From Desulforadius tongensis (GTDB lineage: Bacteria > Bacillota > Desulfotomaculia > Desulfotomaculales > Desulfohalotomaculaceae): a stretch of DNA of 64,000 bases. Under the pieces are notes generated by a model that saw nothing but the letters and a program-made list of their open reading frames with translations, had not been told where the DNA came from and ran no database searches. The DNA is taken from positions 25,918 to 89,917 of the forward strand of contig NZ_JAFBCW010000010.1 in NCBI RefSeq assembly GCF_016907915.1, read 5' to 3'. Position 1 is the stretch's first letter. Each line of letters starts with the position of its first letter. The position numbers and the translations under genes are program-made. Shown piece by piece: positions 1-8,144 of this stretch.

Positions 1-798
1 GTTGTACTGGTGGAGCAAAATGAAAAAATCATTAAGATCAAGCCTAAAAAACTAATAGTGGCCACAGGCGGGGCGGAAAAGACCCTGCTTTTCCCCAACA
101 ATGACCTGCCCGGGGTTTACGGGGCCGGGGCAGTACAAACCCTGGTCAATGTGTATGGTGTTAAACCGGGCAAAAGGGTATTAATGGTTGGTGCCGGCAA
201 CATCGGTGTGATTGTAAGTTACCAGCTGCTGCAGGCCGGGGTGGAAGTGGCCGGTATTGTGGAAGCGGCTCCAAGGATTGGTGCTTACTGGGTGCATGCT
301 TCCAAGGTGGTGAGGGCCGGGGTGCCCATTTACACCAGCCACACCATTAAGCGGGCCTGGGGTGAAAGTGAAGTTGAAGGGGCCACCATTGTCCAGCTGG
401 ACGAAAATTGGCAGCCCATTGAAGGAACAGAAAAGGATTTTGACGTGGACGTTATTTGTCTTTCGGTGGGTTTAAGCCCCCTGACCGAACTGTTATGGCA
501 GGCCGGGTGTAAAATGGAGTTTGTTCCCGAATTGGGCGGCCGCGTGCCGGTTAGAAACGAAAACCTGGAGACGTCGGTACCGGGTATTTATGTGGCCGGG
601 GACGTCAGCGGTATTGAAGAGGCATCGGCAGCCATGATGGAGGGGGCGCTGGCCGGTTTAAACGCTGCCCGGGCTCTGGGTTATAACGCCCCGGATCTGC
701 TGCAGCGGAAAGCTGAAATATTAAAAGAACTGGAAGGCCTGCGATCCGGGCCGGTGGGAGAAAAGATAAGAACCGGTCTGGCAAAGGTTACCTGTTAG
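1..798 (+). CDS. FAD-dependent pyridine nucleotide-disulfide oxidoreductase subunit (5' partial)
   Basis: The reading frame is open from base 1, so the gene starts upstream and the N-terminal FAD-binding Rossmann motif is missing. What remains has a second dinucleotide fold (VGAGNIGVIVSYQLLQAG near residue 61) and a C-terminal FAD contact (GIYVAGDVSGIEEASAAMMEG). This is the layout of the alpha subunit of archaeal dye-linked proline dehydrogenases and of HcnB/sarcosine oxidase-alpha proteins. The next three genes supply a 4Fe-4S protein, a BFD-like 2Fe-2S protein and a DAO-family flavoprotein, giving a four-subunit complex like PdhA/F/X/B of Thermococcales. The substrate is inferred only as an amino acid or secondary amine such as proline, hydroxyproline or sarcosine. 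A GTG at 10 is not the true start. Confidence 0.8.
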   Translation, partial: VVLVEQNEKIIKIKPKKLIVATGGAEKTLLFPNNDLPGVYGAGAVQTLVNVYGVKPGKRVLMVGAGNIGVIVSYQLLQAGVEVAGIVEAAPRIGAYWVHASKVVRAGVPIYTSHTIKRAWGESEVEGATIVQLDENWQPIEGTEKDFDVDVICLSVGLSPLTELLWQAGCKMEFVPELGGRVPVRNENLETSVPGIYVAGDVSGIEEASAAMMEGALAGLNAARALGYNAPDLLQRKAEILKELEGLRSGPVGEKIRTGLAKVTC

Positions 799-823
799 GT
801 TCAAGGAAGGGAGGAGCTTTTAA

Positions 824-1318
824 ATGCTAGCGCAAAACGGTGTGCCCGCGCCGGAAGACCTGGCCGAAGTTATGCCCAGTGAAGAAAGGCTGGCCCGGGG
901 GCCGGTGGCCATGGCCGAGTGCTTTCAAAATATACCCTGTGATCCCTGCTATCACAGCTGCAGGCGGCAGGCTATTAAACCCTTTAGCGATATCAACGAC
1001 CGGCCGCAAATAGACCATGAGCTGTGCAATGGCTGCGGAATGTGCCTCAGCCGCTGCCCCGGTTTAGCTATATTTGTAATTGACCAAACGTACGGTGAAA
1101 AAGAAGCCCTGGTGAAAATTCCTTATGAGTACCTGCCCCTGCCCGGTGAAGGCGATGTGGTGGAAGCGGTAAACCGGGCAGGTGAAACGGTGGGGGAAGC
1201 CAGGGTGGCCAAGGTACAGAGCGGGGCTAAACTGGATGGCACCGCCATTGTCTGGCTGGTGGTACCAAGGGAGCTGTCTATGGAAGTGCGTCACTTTAAG
1301 ATAAAGGGGGGGCGGTAA
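824..1318 (+). CDS. 4Fe-4S ferredoxin-like subunit of amine/amino-acid dehydrogenase
   Basis: The protein has 164 residues. One complete 4Fe-4S motif lies near residue 68 (CNGCGMCLSRC followed by Pro), and an N-terminal Cys cluster lies at about residues 33-46 (CFQNIPCDPCYHSC). The C-terminal third has no cysteines and may dock to the flavoproteins. The ATG follows a clear GGAGG 26 bases after the previous gene, and the TAA abuts the next ATG (TAAATG), so translation is probably coupled. It resembles the PdhX-type iron-sulfur subunit of four-subunit dye-linked proline dehydrogenases, passing electrons between the flavin subunits. Family placement is from domain content and operon position; the substrate is unknown. 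Confidence 0.7.
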   Translation: MLAQNGVPAPEDLAEVMPSEERLARGPVAMAECFQNIPCDPCYHSCRRQAIKPFSDINDRPQIDHELCNGCGMCLSRCPGLAIFVIDQTYGEKEALVKIPYEYLPLPGEGDVVEAVNRAGETVGEARVAKVQSGAKLDGTAIVWLVVPRELSMEVRHFKIKGGR

Positions 1319-1615
1319 ATGGCAGGCTGCAGCTGTAAAGATAAAGATGTAAATATTGTTTGCCGTTGTGAAGACATAACCATTGAAGAAGTCCGTGCCT
1401 ATATAGATAAAGGAATCACGGATTTAGAGCAGTTAAAACGGCTGCTGCGCGTGGGAATGGGTCCCTGTCAGGGGCGCACCTGTACACCGGTGATAGTGCG
1501 GGAAATAGCGGCAGCCACCGGAAAACCGGTGGGGGAGGTTCCGCTAACCGCATTCCGGCCGCCAACCGCACCGGTTAAACTGGGAGTACTGGCAAGGGGT
1601 GAAGAAGATGATTAA
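1319..1615 (+). CDS. BFD-like [2Fe-2S] domain protein
   Basis: This 98-residue protein has the spacing of a BFD-like 2Fe-2S site: CRC near residue 15 and CQGRTC near residue 50, within the usual 'GMGPCQGRTC' context. Such domains occur as the small subunit (PdhF) of dye-linked proline dehydrogenases and in the N-terminus of HcnA/sarcosine oxidase-like proteins, where they relay electrons between flavins. An additional CSC lies at residues 4-6. The start directly follows the previous stop and the end overlaps the next gene by 8 bases, so it is an operon member. The Pro-rich tail after residue 75 has no recognised domain. Confidence 0.72.
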   Translation: MAGCSCKDKDVNIVCRCEDITIEEVRAYIDKGITDLEQLKRLLRVGMGPCQGRTCTPVIVREIAAATGKPVGEVPLTAFRPPTAPVKLGVLARGEEDD

Positions 1616-2756
1616 AACCGCAGATGCAGTGGTAATTGGCGGCGGTATTGTGGGCTGTTCCACCGCTTATAACCTGGCCAAAAAGGGTTTGAAAAAGGTG
1701 GTGCTGGTGGAGGAAAAATACCTGGCCAGCGGGGCCACCGGGCGCTGCGGTGCCGGTGTGCGGATGCAGTGGGGTACGGAACCAAACTGCGTGCTTTCCC
1801 GGGACAGCATCAAAATGTTTGAAACACTGGAAGAGGATTTAGGTTATAAAGAGAGCATAGAATTTAAACAAAGCGGCTACCTGCTGCTGGCCTATAACGA
1901 AAAAATGGTGGAGCAGTTTCACAAAAACCTTGGTTTGCAGCACCGGTTGGGTATTCCCTCCCGCTGGGTAACCCCGGAGGAGTGCAAAGAGTTGATACCT
2001 CACTTAAGTTTGCAGGGGCTGCGTGGGGGAACCTTCTGTCCCAAAGACGGTCACTGCAATCCCTTTAAAGCCACCGATGCCTATGCCCAGGCTGCCAAGC
2101 GCCTGGGGGTGGAAATAATGACCTATACCAAGGTAACCGGCCTGATTAAAGAGGGAGACAGGATTAAAGGGGTGGAAACCACCGCCGGTACCATTGAAAC
2201 ACCGCTGGTAATCAGCTGTGCCGGGGCATACACCAGGGAACTGGGACGCATGGTGGGGGTTGAGCTGCCCATTTACCCGGAGCGGCACCAGATACTGGTG
2301 ACCGAGCCGGTTGCTCCCATGCAGGGTCCCATGGCCATGTCCTTTTACCACGGCATTTACTGCCAGCAGGTACCCCACGGCGGCTTTGTAATGGGATTGG
2401 GTGATCCCAATGAAATTAAAGATTACGATCAAGATTCCAGTTGGCAGTTCCTGCACGAAATGGCGGCAAAAGTTACATTTATACTGCCGGTGTTGAAGGA
2501 ACTGCGGGTAGTTCGCCAGTGGGCCGGCCTTTATGACCTGACTCCGGATAAAACTCAAATTTTAGGTGCCATACCGGAAGTGCCGGGCTTCTTTGTGGCG
2601 GCAGGGTTTTCCGGCCACGGCTTTATGATCGCCCCTGTGGTAGGCAAACTGATGGCTGAAGTGATGCTGGGTGAAGAACCGGAGTATCCCATTGATATGT
2701 ATGGGGTTAAGCGTTTTGAAAGCGGCAATCTTTACGAGGAACCGGCGGTTGTTTAA
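1608..2756 (+). CDS. DAO-family FAD-dependent amino acid/amine oxidoreductase
   Basis: This 382-residue flavoprotein opens with the FAD-binding motif VVIGGGIVGCSTAYNLAKKG at about residue 7. It ends with the DAO-family signature GFFVAAGFSGHGFMIAPVVGKLMAE. It matches the catalytic beta subunit of sarcosine oxidase, HcnC and archaeal L-proline dehydrogenase, which oxidise the C-N bond of an amino acid or secondary amine. ATG 1608 is preferred over an in-frame GTG at 1599 because AAGGGG sits about 9 bases upstream of it. The gene overlaps the preceding one by 8 bases and closes the four-gene operon. Electrons would pass through the two Fe-S subunits to the other flavoprotein. Exact substrate unknown. 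Confidence 0.75.
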   Translation: MIKTADAVVIGGGIVGCSTAYNLAKKGLKKVVLVEEKYLASGATGRCGAGVRMQWGTEPNCVLSRDSIKMFETLEEDLGYKESIEFKQSGYLLLAYNEKMVEQFHKNLGLQHRLGIPSRWVTPEECKELIPHLSLQGLRGGTFCPKDGHCNPFKATDAYAQAAKRLGVEIMTYTKVTGLIKEGDRIKGVETTAGTIETPLVISCAGAYTRELGRMVGVELPIYPERHQILVTEPVAPMQGPMAMSFYHGIYCQQVPHGGFVMGLGDPNEIKDYDQDSSWQFLHEMAAKVTFILPVLKELRVVRQWAGLYDLTPDKTQILGAIPEVPGFFVAAGFSGHGFMIAPVVGKLMAEVMLGEEPEYPIDMYGVKRFESGNLYEEPAVV

Positions 2757-2781
2757 GTGAAGACAAATATTATTTTATTAA

Positions 2782-2816
2782 AAGTGACTTCCCTCCGGAA
2801 GGAGGCGAAGTCACTT
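2782..2816. terminator. Strong hairpin after the dehydrogenase operon
   Basis: AAGTGACTTC and GAAGTCACTT form a perfect 10-bp stem, continued by CCTCC/GGAGG inside. No T tract follows on the + strand, whereas the minus-strand reading is followed by TTTTAAT. It lies 25 bases after the dehydrogenase stop and probably ends or protects that transcript. Confidence 0.5.
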
Positions 2817-2898
2817 ATAGCGTTGCCCTAAAACTTATAACATCAGTTTCTAAAAAACAACAAAATAATCTTTGTTTATTTTTGGAGGTGAGCAGAAA

Positions 2899-3279
2899 TT
2901 GAAAAAGTTGGTTAAAAATGAAAAGCTGTGCACGGCATGTGGAGCCTGCCAGCGGATTTGTTCCCAAACTTACTTTAAAGAAGATAACAAAGAAAAATCT
3001 GCCATTGGAATCAAAGCAGAAGACAGCGGCACCACCATAATTGCCTGCAGCCAGTGCGGCGAATGTATAGACCTCTGCCCGGCAGAAGCCATTTACCGGG
3101 ATCAAAAGGGGGTTGTGAGAATTAAGAACAGTATTTGCGTTGGCTGTTTTTCATGCGTTGGGTTTTGTCCCGAAGGGGCCATGTTTTACCATGGAGATTA
3201 TACAGAACCATTTAAATGTACTGCCTGCGGGCTGTGTGTAAAAGAATGCCCCTCCGGTGCAATTACCATCCAAGGATAA
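2899..3279 (+). CDS. Polyferredoxin with four [4Fe-4S] motifs, AOR partner
   Basis: This 126-residue protein contains four Cys quartets of the C-x2-C-x2-C-x3-C type (CTACGACQRIC, CSQCGECIDLC, CVGCFSCVGFC, CTACGLCVKEC), so it can carry up to four 4Fe-4S clusters. TTG 2899 is chosen because GGAGG lies 10 bases before it; an upstream TTG at 2872 has no ribosome site. It sits immediately before the AOR gene and probably carries electrons between AOR and a ferredoxin pool or another redox enzyme. Pairing of AOR with a dedicated multi-cluster ferredoxin is known for several AOR subfamilies; the partner here is inferred from adjacency. Confidence 0.82.
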   Translation: MKKLVKNEKLCTACGACQRICSQTYFKEDNKEKSAIGIKAEDSGTTIIACSQCGECIDLCPAEAIYRDQKGVVRIKNSICVGCFSCVGFCPEGAMFYHGDYTEPFKCTACGLCVKECPSGAITIQG

Positions 3280-3312
3280 CAGGACAAAAAAATGATTGGG
3301 GAGGCGGAGCAA

Positions 3313-5466
3313 TTGACTGTAAGTAAATTAAAGGAAAGTCACAAACTGCTGGCCGAATACAAATATGTACCGGCAAAAGTTGATAAGGGATATACCAATA
3401 AATCGTTATATGTAAACTTGTCCGGCAATAAAATTAAAGCAAAAGAAGTAACCGCGATGATGAAGGAAAAATTCATCGGCGGCAGGGGATTTGGCCTTTG
3501 GTACCTGTGGAATGCGGTGACACCGCAGACCAAATGGAACGATCCGGAAAATGAAATTATCATTTCCCCCGGTCCGGTGGCCGGTATTACCCAGTATCCC
3601 GGGGCGGGCAAGTCGCTGGTGGTAACTTTATCTCCCAACACCCAAACGGTGGTTGACAGCAATGTGGGCGGTTATTTCGGGCCGCTGTTGAAGTTTTCCG
3701 GTTGGGATGCCCTGGAGGTACAGGGTAAGGCGGAGAATGACGTTGTTATTTTCATTGATGGCAGCGAAGGGGTAGTAAGGGTGGAAGAAGCACCGGAAGA
3801 GGCTGTAGACAGTCACCTGTTGGCCGAACAGTTAACAGAGCTTTATGCAGATTGTGAAGAAGACAAAAGGAATATTTCCGTTGTATCTGCCGGCACAGCG
3901 GCCGACAATACCATGCTGGGCATGCTGAACTTTTCATTTTATGATCCGAGAAGAAAAACGGTGCGGTTGAAGCAGGCCGGCCGGGGCGGCATTGGAACGG
4001 TACTGAGAGATAAAAAGATAAAAGGTATTGTAGTTAAATTTAAAGGCCTGAAGGGTAATTTAAACAACCCGGCTGATTTTGCCAAGATAGTTAACACCGG
4101 GGTTAAACTGCATAAAGAAATCAACCGGCTGGACGACTACCAAAATAGAATGCGGCACAACGGTACCACCTTCCTGGCCGGGATAATGAATGACTATGAT
4201 TTGCTGCCCACCTGCAACTTTAAATTTGGTTCCCACCCGGAGGGTGAAAAAATTGCCGCTCCAAACTGGGTGAAAATGTTTGATGCGGGTAAGGCTGACG
4301 GGTGCTGGTACGGATGTACACTGGCCTGTTCCAAGGTGGTATGCGGCTTTGAATTAAAGACCGGCCCTTACAAAGGTCAAAAAGTGGTTGTTGACGGGCC
4401 GGAGTATGAAACCATTGCCGGTGTTGGCTCCAACTGCGGCATATTCGACCGGGATTATATTTTGGAGTGCAATTTCTACTGTGATACCTACGGTATAGAT
4501 ACCATATCCTTTGGTACTACCACCGCATTTATTATGGAATGCTACGAAAACGGCATCATCAACAAGGAGATAACCGGCGGCTTAGAACTGAACTTTGGCA
4601 GCAAAGAAGCAGCTATGGAACTGCTGCACCAGATGGCCAGGGGAGAAGGCTTTGGGAAAATTGCCGGTTTGGGTATTAAAAGACTGAAAGAGATATTTGT
4701 AAGGGAATACGGTGCCGATGCCGGTTTCCTCAACGATATCGGCATGGAAGCCAAGGGATTGGAATATGCAGAGTATGTAAGTAAGGAATCGCTGGTGCAG
4801 CAGGCCGGCTTTGGCCTGGCGAACAAAGGACCCCAGCATGACGAAGCCTGGTTGATTTTTATGGATATGGTGAACAACCAGCTGCCCACCTTTGAAGATA
4901 AGGCTGAAGCTTTACACTACTTCCCCATGTTTAGAACCTGGCTGGGCTTGGTGGGCCTGTGTAAACTGCCCTGGAACGACATTGTACCGGAAAGTAATAA
5001 AGACACCGAAGAACCGGCCAAAATAATTGAACACGTGCAGAACTATGTGGACTTGTTTAATGCGGTAACCGGCCAAAATATTGATATAGATGGTATGATC
5101 AGGCAGTCAGAGGGAGTTTATCAATTCCAGAGGGTATTTAACTTGAGAATGGGCTTTGGCACCAGGGAGTATGATAAAGTACCCTATCGATCCATGGGAC
5201 CGGTTACGGTGGAGGAGTACCAATCCCGGCAGGAAAGATATGATGGCCAGTTAAAAGAGCTGCTGGGCATAGACCCCGAAGGAAAGAGCACTGAAGAAAA
5301 GATAAAATTATTAAGAAAGTACCGGGAAGAACAGTATGAAAAAATAACCGATGCCGTTTACGAGAGAAGGGGCTGGACCAAAAACGGTGTTCCCAAACTG
5401 GAAACGCTGCAAAAATTTGGCATGGACTTCCCGGAACTGGTGGAGCTGGTAAAGCAGCATCAATAA
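3313..5466 (+). CDS. aor: Tungsten-type aldehyde:ferredoxin oxidoreductase (AOR family)
   Basis: This 717-residue protein has the three-domain AOR layout. The N-terminal pterin-binding region contains KFIGGRGFGLWYLWNAV and IISPGPVAGITQYPGAGK. The central region carries the cluster cysteines, here CWYGCTLAC (C331, C335, C339), and a later Cys in GLVGLCKLPWND is the likely fourth ligand. AORs bind a tungsto- or molybdo-bispyranopterin plus one 4Fe-4S cluster and interconvert aldehydes and carboxylic acids with ferredoxin. The C-x3-C-x3-C spacing differs from the C-x2-C-x3-C of Pyrococcus AOR. TTG 3313, 8 bases after GGGGAGG, is preferred; ATG 3292 would add seven residues. The neighbours are a polyferredoxin and a MoaD-like protein. 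Substrate unknown. Confidence 0.88.
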   Translation: MTVSKLKESHKLLAEYKYVPAKVDKGYTNKSLYVNLSGNKIKAKEVTAMMKEKFIGGRGFGLWYLWNAVTPQTKWNDPENEIIISPGPVAGITQYPGAGKSLVVTLSPNTQTVVDSNVGGYFGPLLKFSGWDALEVQGKAENDVVIFIDGSEGVVRVEEAPEEAVDSHLLAEQLTELYADCEEDKRNISVVSAGTAADNTMLGMLNFSFYDPRRKTVRLKQAGRGGIGTVLRDKKIKGIVVKFKGLKGNLNNPADFAKIVNTGVKLHKEINRLDDYQNRMRHNGTTFLAGIMNDYDLLPTCNFKFGSHPEGEKIAAPNWVKMFDAGKADGCWYGCTLACSKVVCGFELKTGPYKGQKVVVDGPEYETIAGVGSNCGIFDRDYILECNFYCDTYGIDTISFGTTTAFIMECYENGIINKEITGGLELNFGSKEAAMELLHQMARGEGFGKIAGLGIKRLKEIFVREYGADAGFLNDIGMEAKGLEYAEYVSKESLVQQAGFGLANKGPQHDEAWLIFMDMVNNQLPTFEDKAEALHYFPMFRTWLGLVGLCKLPWNDIVPESNKDTEEPAKIIEHVQNYVDLFNAVTGQNIDIDGMIRQSEGVYQFQRVFNLRMGFGTREYDKVPYRSMGPVTVEEYQSRQERYDGQLKELLGIDPEGKSTEEKIKLLRKYREEQYEKITDAVYERRGWTKNGVPKLETLQKFGMDFPELVELVKQHQ

Positions 5467-5487
5467 TCAGCACTTGGGAGTGGGCAG

Positions 5488-5685
5488 ATGATTAAAGTTA
5501 ACGGCAGGGAATTTCCGTGGGAAGAAGGGCTAACGGTTAAGAAACTTTTACAGAAAAAAAATTATACCTTCCCGTCTATAGTGGTAAAAATTAATGACCG
5601 AACCATAGCGGAAGATGAATATGCAGATGCATTAATAGAAGACGGGGATGATGTCAAGGTCATTCACCTGATTACAGGTGGTTAA
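5488..5685 (+). CDS. MoaD/ThiS-like sulfur carrier protein
   Basis: This 65-residue ubiquitin-fold protein ends in the diagnostic Gly-Gly (HLITGG), the site that MoeB/ThiF-type enzymes adenylate and thiocarboxylate. The motifs LTVKKLLQKKNYTFPSIVVKIND and EDGDDVKVIHLITGG are typical of ThiS/MoaD. Its position 21 bases after AOR suggests it supplies sulfur for the pyranopterin of AOR; MoaD homologues commonly sit next to AOR genes. A thiamine role (ThiS) cannot be excluded because sequence alone separates the two poorly. A GGGAG ribosome site precedes the ATG. Confidence 0.78.
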   Translation: MIKVNGREFPWEEGLTVKKLLQKKNYTFPSIVVKINDRTIAEDEYADALIEDGDDVKVIHLITGG

Positions 5686-5728
5686 AATATTACAGGCGCG
5701 CAGTGTTTATTAAAGAACGTTACCATAG

Positions 5729-5755
5729 CCGCTGGCTCAGCGGGATAACTTTTTT
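5729..5755 (+). terminator. Intrinsic terminator of the AOR operon
   Basis: CCGCTG-GCT-CAGCGG (5729-5743) lies inside an outer GTTA/TAAC pairing and is followed after a few bases by a T run at 5750-5755. It is about 44 bases after the MoaD-like stop. Confidence 0.6.
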
Positions 5756-5965
5756 CAGGATAGTGACAATTTTAAGCAGGAGAATTTTATTAATTGTAGA
5801 ATAATCTATACAATTTTTATGGCCCAAGATAGCACGGTGTTCAGTTAATTGAATAGATTAGAATAATATTAAAATATAAGCCCGGTTGAAATTTAGGCAA
5901 CCGGGCTTCAAGCTAAAGGAAATTGTCAAAATTATGCCACTATTAAGAAAGGTGGGACAACAGCG
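5756..5965. other. Intergenic region before the kor operon with two inverted repeats
   Basis: AT-rich, with no ORF. It holds an inverted repeat AATTGTAGA (5792-5800) with TCTaTACAATT (5806-5815), and a perfect 11-bp hairpin AAGCCCGGTTG (5878-5888) with CAACCGGGCTT (5898-5908). Neither has a convincing + strand T tract. The second could be a terminator reading leftward or an operator or processing site for the kor operon. No clear sigma-A promoter was identified. Confidence 0.4.
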
Positions 5966-6190
5966 GTGCAAACAGAGGTGGTACCGAAGATTAAAGAAAC
6001 GGTGGTGAAGGTTAACGAAGCCTGGTGCAAAAAGTGCGGCATTTGCGCTGCTTTCTGCCGGAAGGGGGTTTTAGTACAAAATAAAGATAAAAAAATTTAC
6101 GTACAAAATCCAGAAAATTGTGTAGGTTGTGGATTTTGTGTCAATTTGTGTCCGGACTATGCCATTACCCTGGAGGTGGTGGAACAATGA
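5966..6190 (+). CDS. korD: 2-oxoacid:ferredoxin oxidoreductase, delta (ferredoxin) subunit
   Basis: This 74-residue ferredoxin-like subunit has two Cys motifs (CKKCGICAAFC and CVGCGFCVNLC followed by Pro), fitting two 4Fe-4S clusters. It belongs to the delta subunit of the four-subunit 2-oxoglutarate/2-oxoisovalerate ferredoxin oxidoreductases and carries electrons from the TPP site to soluble ferredoxin. The start is GTG 5966 behind AAAGGTGGG. Its TGA overlaps the ATG of the alpha subunit (ATGA), so the two are translationally coupled. The order delta-alpha-beta-gamma is the standard korDABC arrangement. Confidence 0.88.
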   Translation: MQTEVVPKIKETVVKVNEAWCKKCGICAAFCRKGVLVQNKDKKIYVQNPENCVGCGFCVNLCPDYAITLEVVEQ

Positions 6191-7317
6191 TGCCGGCCAG
6201 GTTAATGCAGGGGAACGAAGCCTGTGCGGAAGGTGCGCTGGCAGCGGGTTTGAGTTTTTATGCCGGCTATCCCATTACGCCATCCACAGAAATTACGGAA
6301 ATATTGTCCCGTAAACTGCCGGCCCGCGGCGGCCGGTTTATACAAATGGAAGATGAAATAGCCAGTATGGCTGCGGTAATCGGCGCTTCACTAACCGGGG
6401 CCAAAGCGTTAACCGCCACCAGCGGGCCCGGTTTTTCCTTAAAGCAGGAAAACATTGGCTTTGCCGCCCTGGCAGAGGTGCCCTGTGTGATAATTAACGT
6501 GCAGAGGCTGGGCCCCAGCACCGGCGTGGCCACCGCCCCCGCCCAGGGGGATGTGATGCAGGCTAAGTGGGGTACCCATGGCGATCACCCGGTTATTGTT
6601 TTGTCGCCGGCATCGGTGAAAGAGTGTTTTATGTTAACGGTGCGCTCCTTTAACCTGGCGGAACGATTCAGGGTACCGGTGATAATGCTGCTGGATGAAG
6701 TGGTGGGGCACATGCGGGAACGGGTGGAACTGCCGGCGGTGGGGGAGTTAAATATTATCAACCGCAGAAAACCGGAGGTTGAACCGCACCGGTATGTGCC
6801 GTACCGTGCCGGTGATGATAAGGTCCCCCCCATGGCCTGTTTCGGGGAAGGATACCGCTATCATGTTACCGGGTTAATTCACGATGAAAACGGCTTTGCC
6901 ACCGAGAAACCGGATGCAGTTCAATCACATTTAAAGCGGCTGCAGGATAAAATATTACTGCATCATTCAGAAATAGTAGACAGCGAGCAGGTAAATACCG
7001 GGGAAGCGGAAGTGGTATTAATAGCTTACGGAAGTACCGCCCGGTCGGCAGCCAGGGCCGTGCGCCTGGCCGGGGAAGAAGGATTGAAGGTGGGGTTGTT
7101 CCGTCCCATCAGTATCTGGCCTTTCCCGGAACAGCAGCTTAAAGAACTGGCCCGGAAGAAGGTTAAGTTTATTGTTGCCGAGATGAACTTCGGTCAACTG
7201 GCACTGGACATTGAACGGCTGGTTGGCGGGCTGTGCCCGGTGCACCGGCTTAACCAGGTAAACGGTGAACTGATAAAACCGGGTACCATTCTGGAAAAAA
7301 TTAGGGAGGTGTACTGA
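6187..7317 (+). CDS. korA: 2-oxoacid:ferredoxin oxidoreductase, alpha subunit
   Basis: This 376-residue subunit contains the pyrimidine-binding domain of the TPP enzyme. It starts GNEACAEGALAAG and has the family hallmark YPITPSTEI near residue 29, followed by a TSGPGFSLK segment. It lacks the fused gamma domain of longer KorA proteins, and gamma is encoded separately at 8145. The start at 6187 overlaps the delta stop and follows GGAGG (6172-6176). The subunit set resembles 2-oxoglutarate synthase; because 2-oxoglutarate, branched-chain and indolepyruvate enzymes share it, the 2-oxoglutarate assignment is an inference supported by nearby sucCD. Confidence 0.87.
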   Translation: MMPARLMQGNEACAEGALAAGLSFYAGYPITPSTEITEILSRKLPARGGRFIQMEDEIASMAAVIGASLTGAKALTATSGPGFSLKQENIGFAALAEVPCVIINVQRLGPSTGVATAPAQGDVMQAKWGTHGDHPVIVLSPASVKECFMLTVRSFNLAERFRVPVIMLLDEVVGHMRERVELPAVGELNIINRRKPEVEPHRYVPYRAGDDKVPPMACFGEGYRYHVTGLIHDENGFATEKPDAVQSHLKRLQDKILLHHSEIVDSEQVNTGEAEVVLIAYGSTARSAARAVRLAGEEGLKVGLFRPISIWPFPEQQLKELARKKVKFIVAEMNFGQLALDIERLVGGLCPVHRLNQVNGELIKPGTILEKIREVY

Positions 7318-7318
7318 T

Positions 7319-8143
7319 ATGCTGCCGGAGGTTGAGCAGTACTTTCGCATTGAGAAACTGCCCCACATGTGGTGTCCCGGCTGCGGCAACGGCATTGTAC
7401 TGCATTCACTGGTCAATGCCATATCCGGCTTGGGTTTAAACCAGGATAAAACGGTAATAGTATCCGGTATTGGGTGTGCCTCCCGGGCGGCCGGCTACTT
7501 AGATTTCGATACGCTGCACACCACCCACGGCCGGGCACTGGCCTTTGCCACCGGTATAAAATTTTCCCGGCCGGAGCTGAACGTGTTCGTGTTAATGGGT
7601 GACGGGGACTGCACTGCCATCGGGGGAAACCATTTAATTCACGCTGCCCGTCGCAACATAAACCTCACGGCCATAGTATTTAATAACCATATTTACGGCA
7701 TGACCGGGGGACAGTATTCACCGATGACCCCAAGCAAAAAAAGAGCCACCACTGCCGTCTTTGGCAGCGTGGAAAGAGCCTTTAACCTGCCGGAGCTGGT
7801 TAAAGGAGCAGGGGCCACCTATGTGGCCAGGGCTACAACCTATCACACCGCTTTACTGACCAATTTAATAATGGAAGCACACAAAAATAAGGGATTTTCC
7901 CTAGTTGAAGTTATTACCGCCTGTCCCACCGCTTACGGCCGTTATAACAAACTTGGTTCACCGGCAGAGATGCTGAAAGCGCAGAGGGAAAATGCCGTTA
8001 ATATAAAAGACCTTCGCGGCAGTAATGGTGAGGTGCCGGAGGGCAAAGTGGTGATTGGAGAGCTCTACCGGGCTGAGGCACCGGAATATATAGAAGAGTA
8101 CCTTGCTGCAGTGAAAGCACTGCAGGAGAAAGGTGGGAAATAG
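7319..8143 (+). CDS. korB: 2-oxoacid:ferredoxin oxidoreductase, beta (TPP-binding) subunit
   Basis: This 274-residue subunit has the N-terminal Cys pair in HMWCPGCGNG typical of KorB. The TPP/Mg site reads GDGDCTAIGGNH at about residue 99 with a downstream NNHIYGMTGGQ segment. It binds the diphosphate end of TPP and a 4Fe-4S cluster. TGMTGGQYSPMTP-like sequence is characteristic of 2-oxoglutarate- and isovalerate-type enzymes. The ATG is one base after the alpha stop, so the operon is tightly packed. Confidence 0.9.
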   Translation: MLPEVEQYFRIEKLPHMWCPGCGNGIVLHSLVNAISGLGLNQDKTVIVSGIGCASRAAGYLDFDTLHTTHGRALAFATGIKFSRPELNVFVLMGDGDCTAIGGNHLIHAARRNINLTAIVFNNHIYGMTGGQYSPMTPSKKRATTAVFGSVERAFNLPELVKGAGATYVARATTYHTALLTNLIMEAHKNKGFSLVEVITACPTAYGRYNKLGSPAEMLKAQRENAVNIKDLRGSNGEVPEGKVVIGELYRAEAPEYIEEYLAAVKALQEKGGK

Positions 8144-8144
8144 C

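Noticed and set aside
5792..5815. Terminator-like inverted repeat AATTGTAGA/TCTaTACAATT
   Set aside because: Weak AU-only stem with a bulge; the GC-rich hairpin at 5729 is the better terminator.
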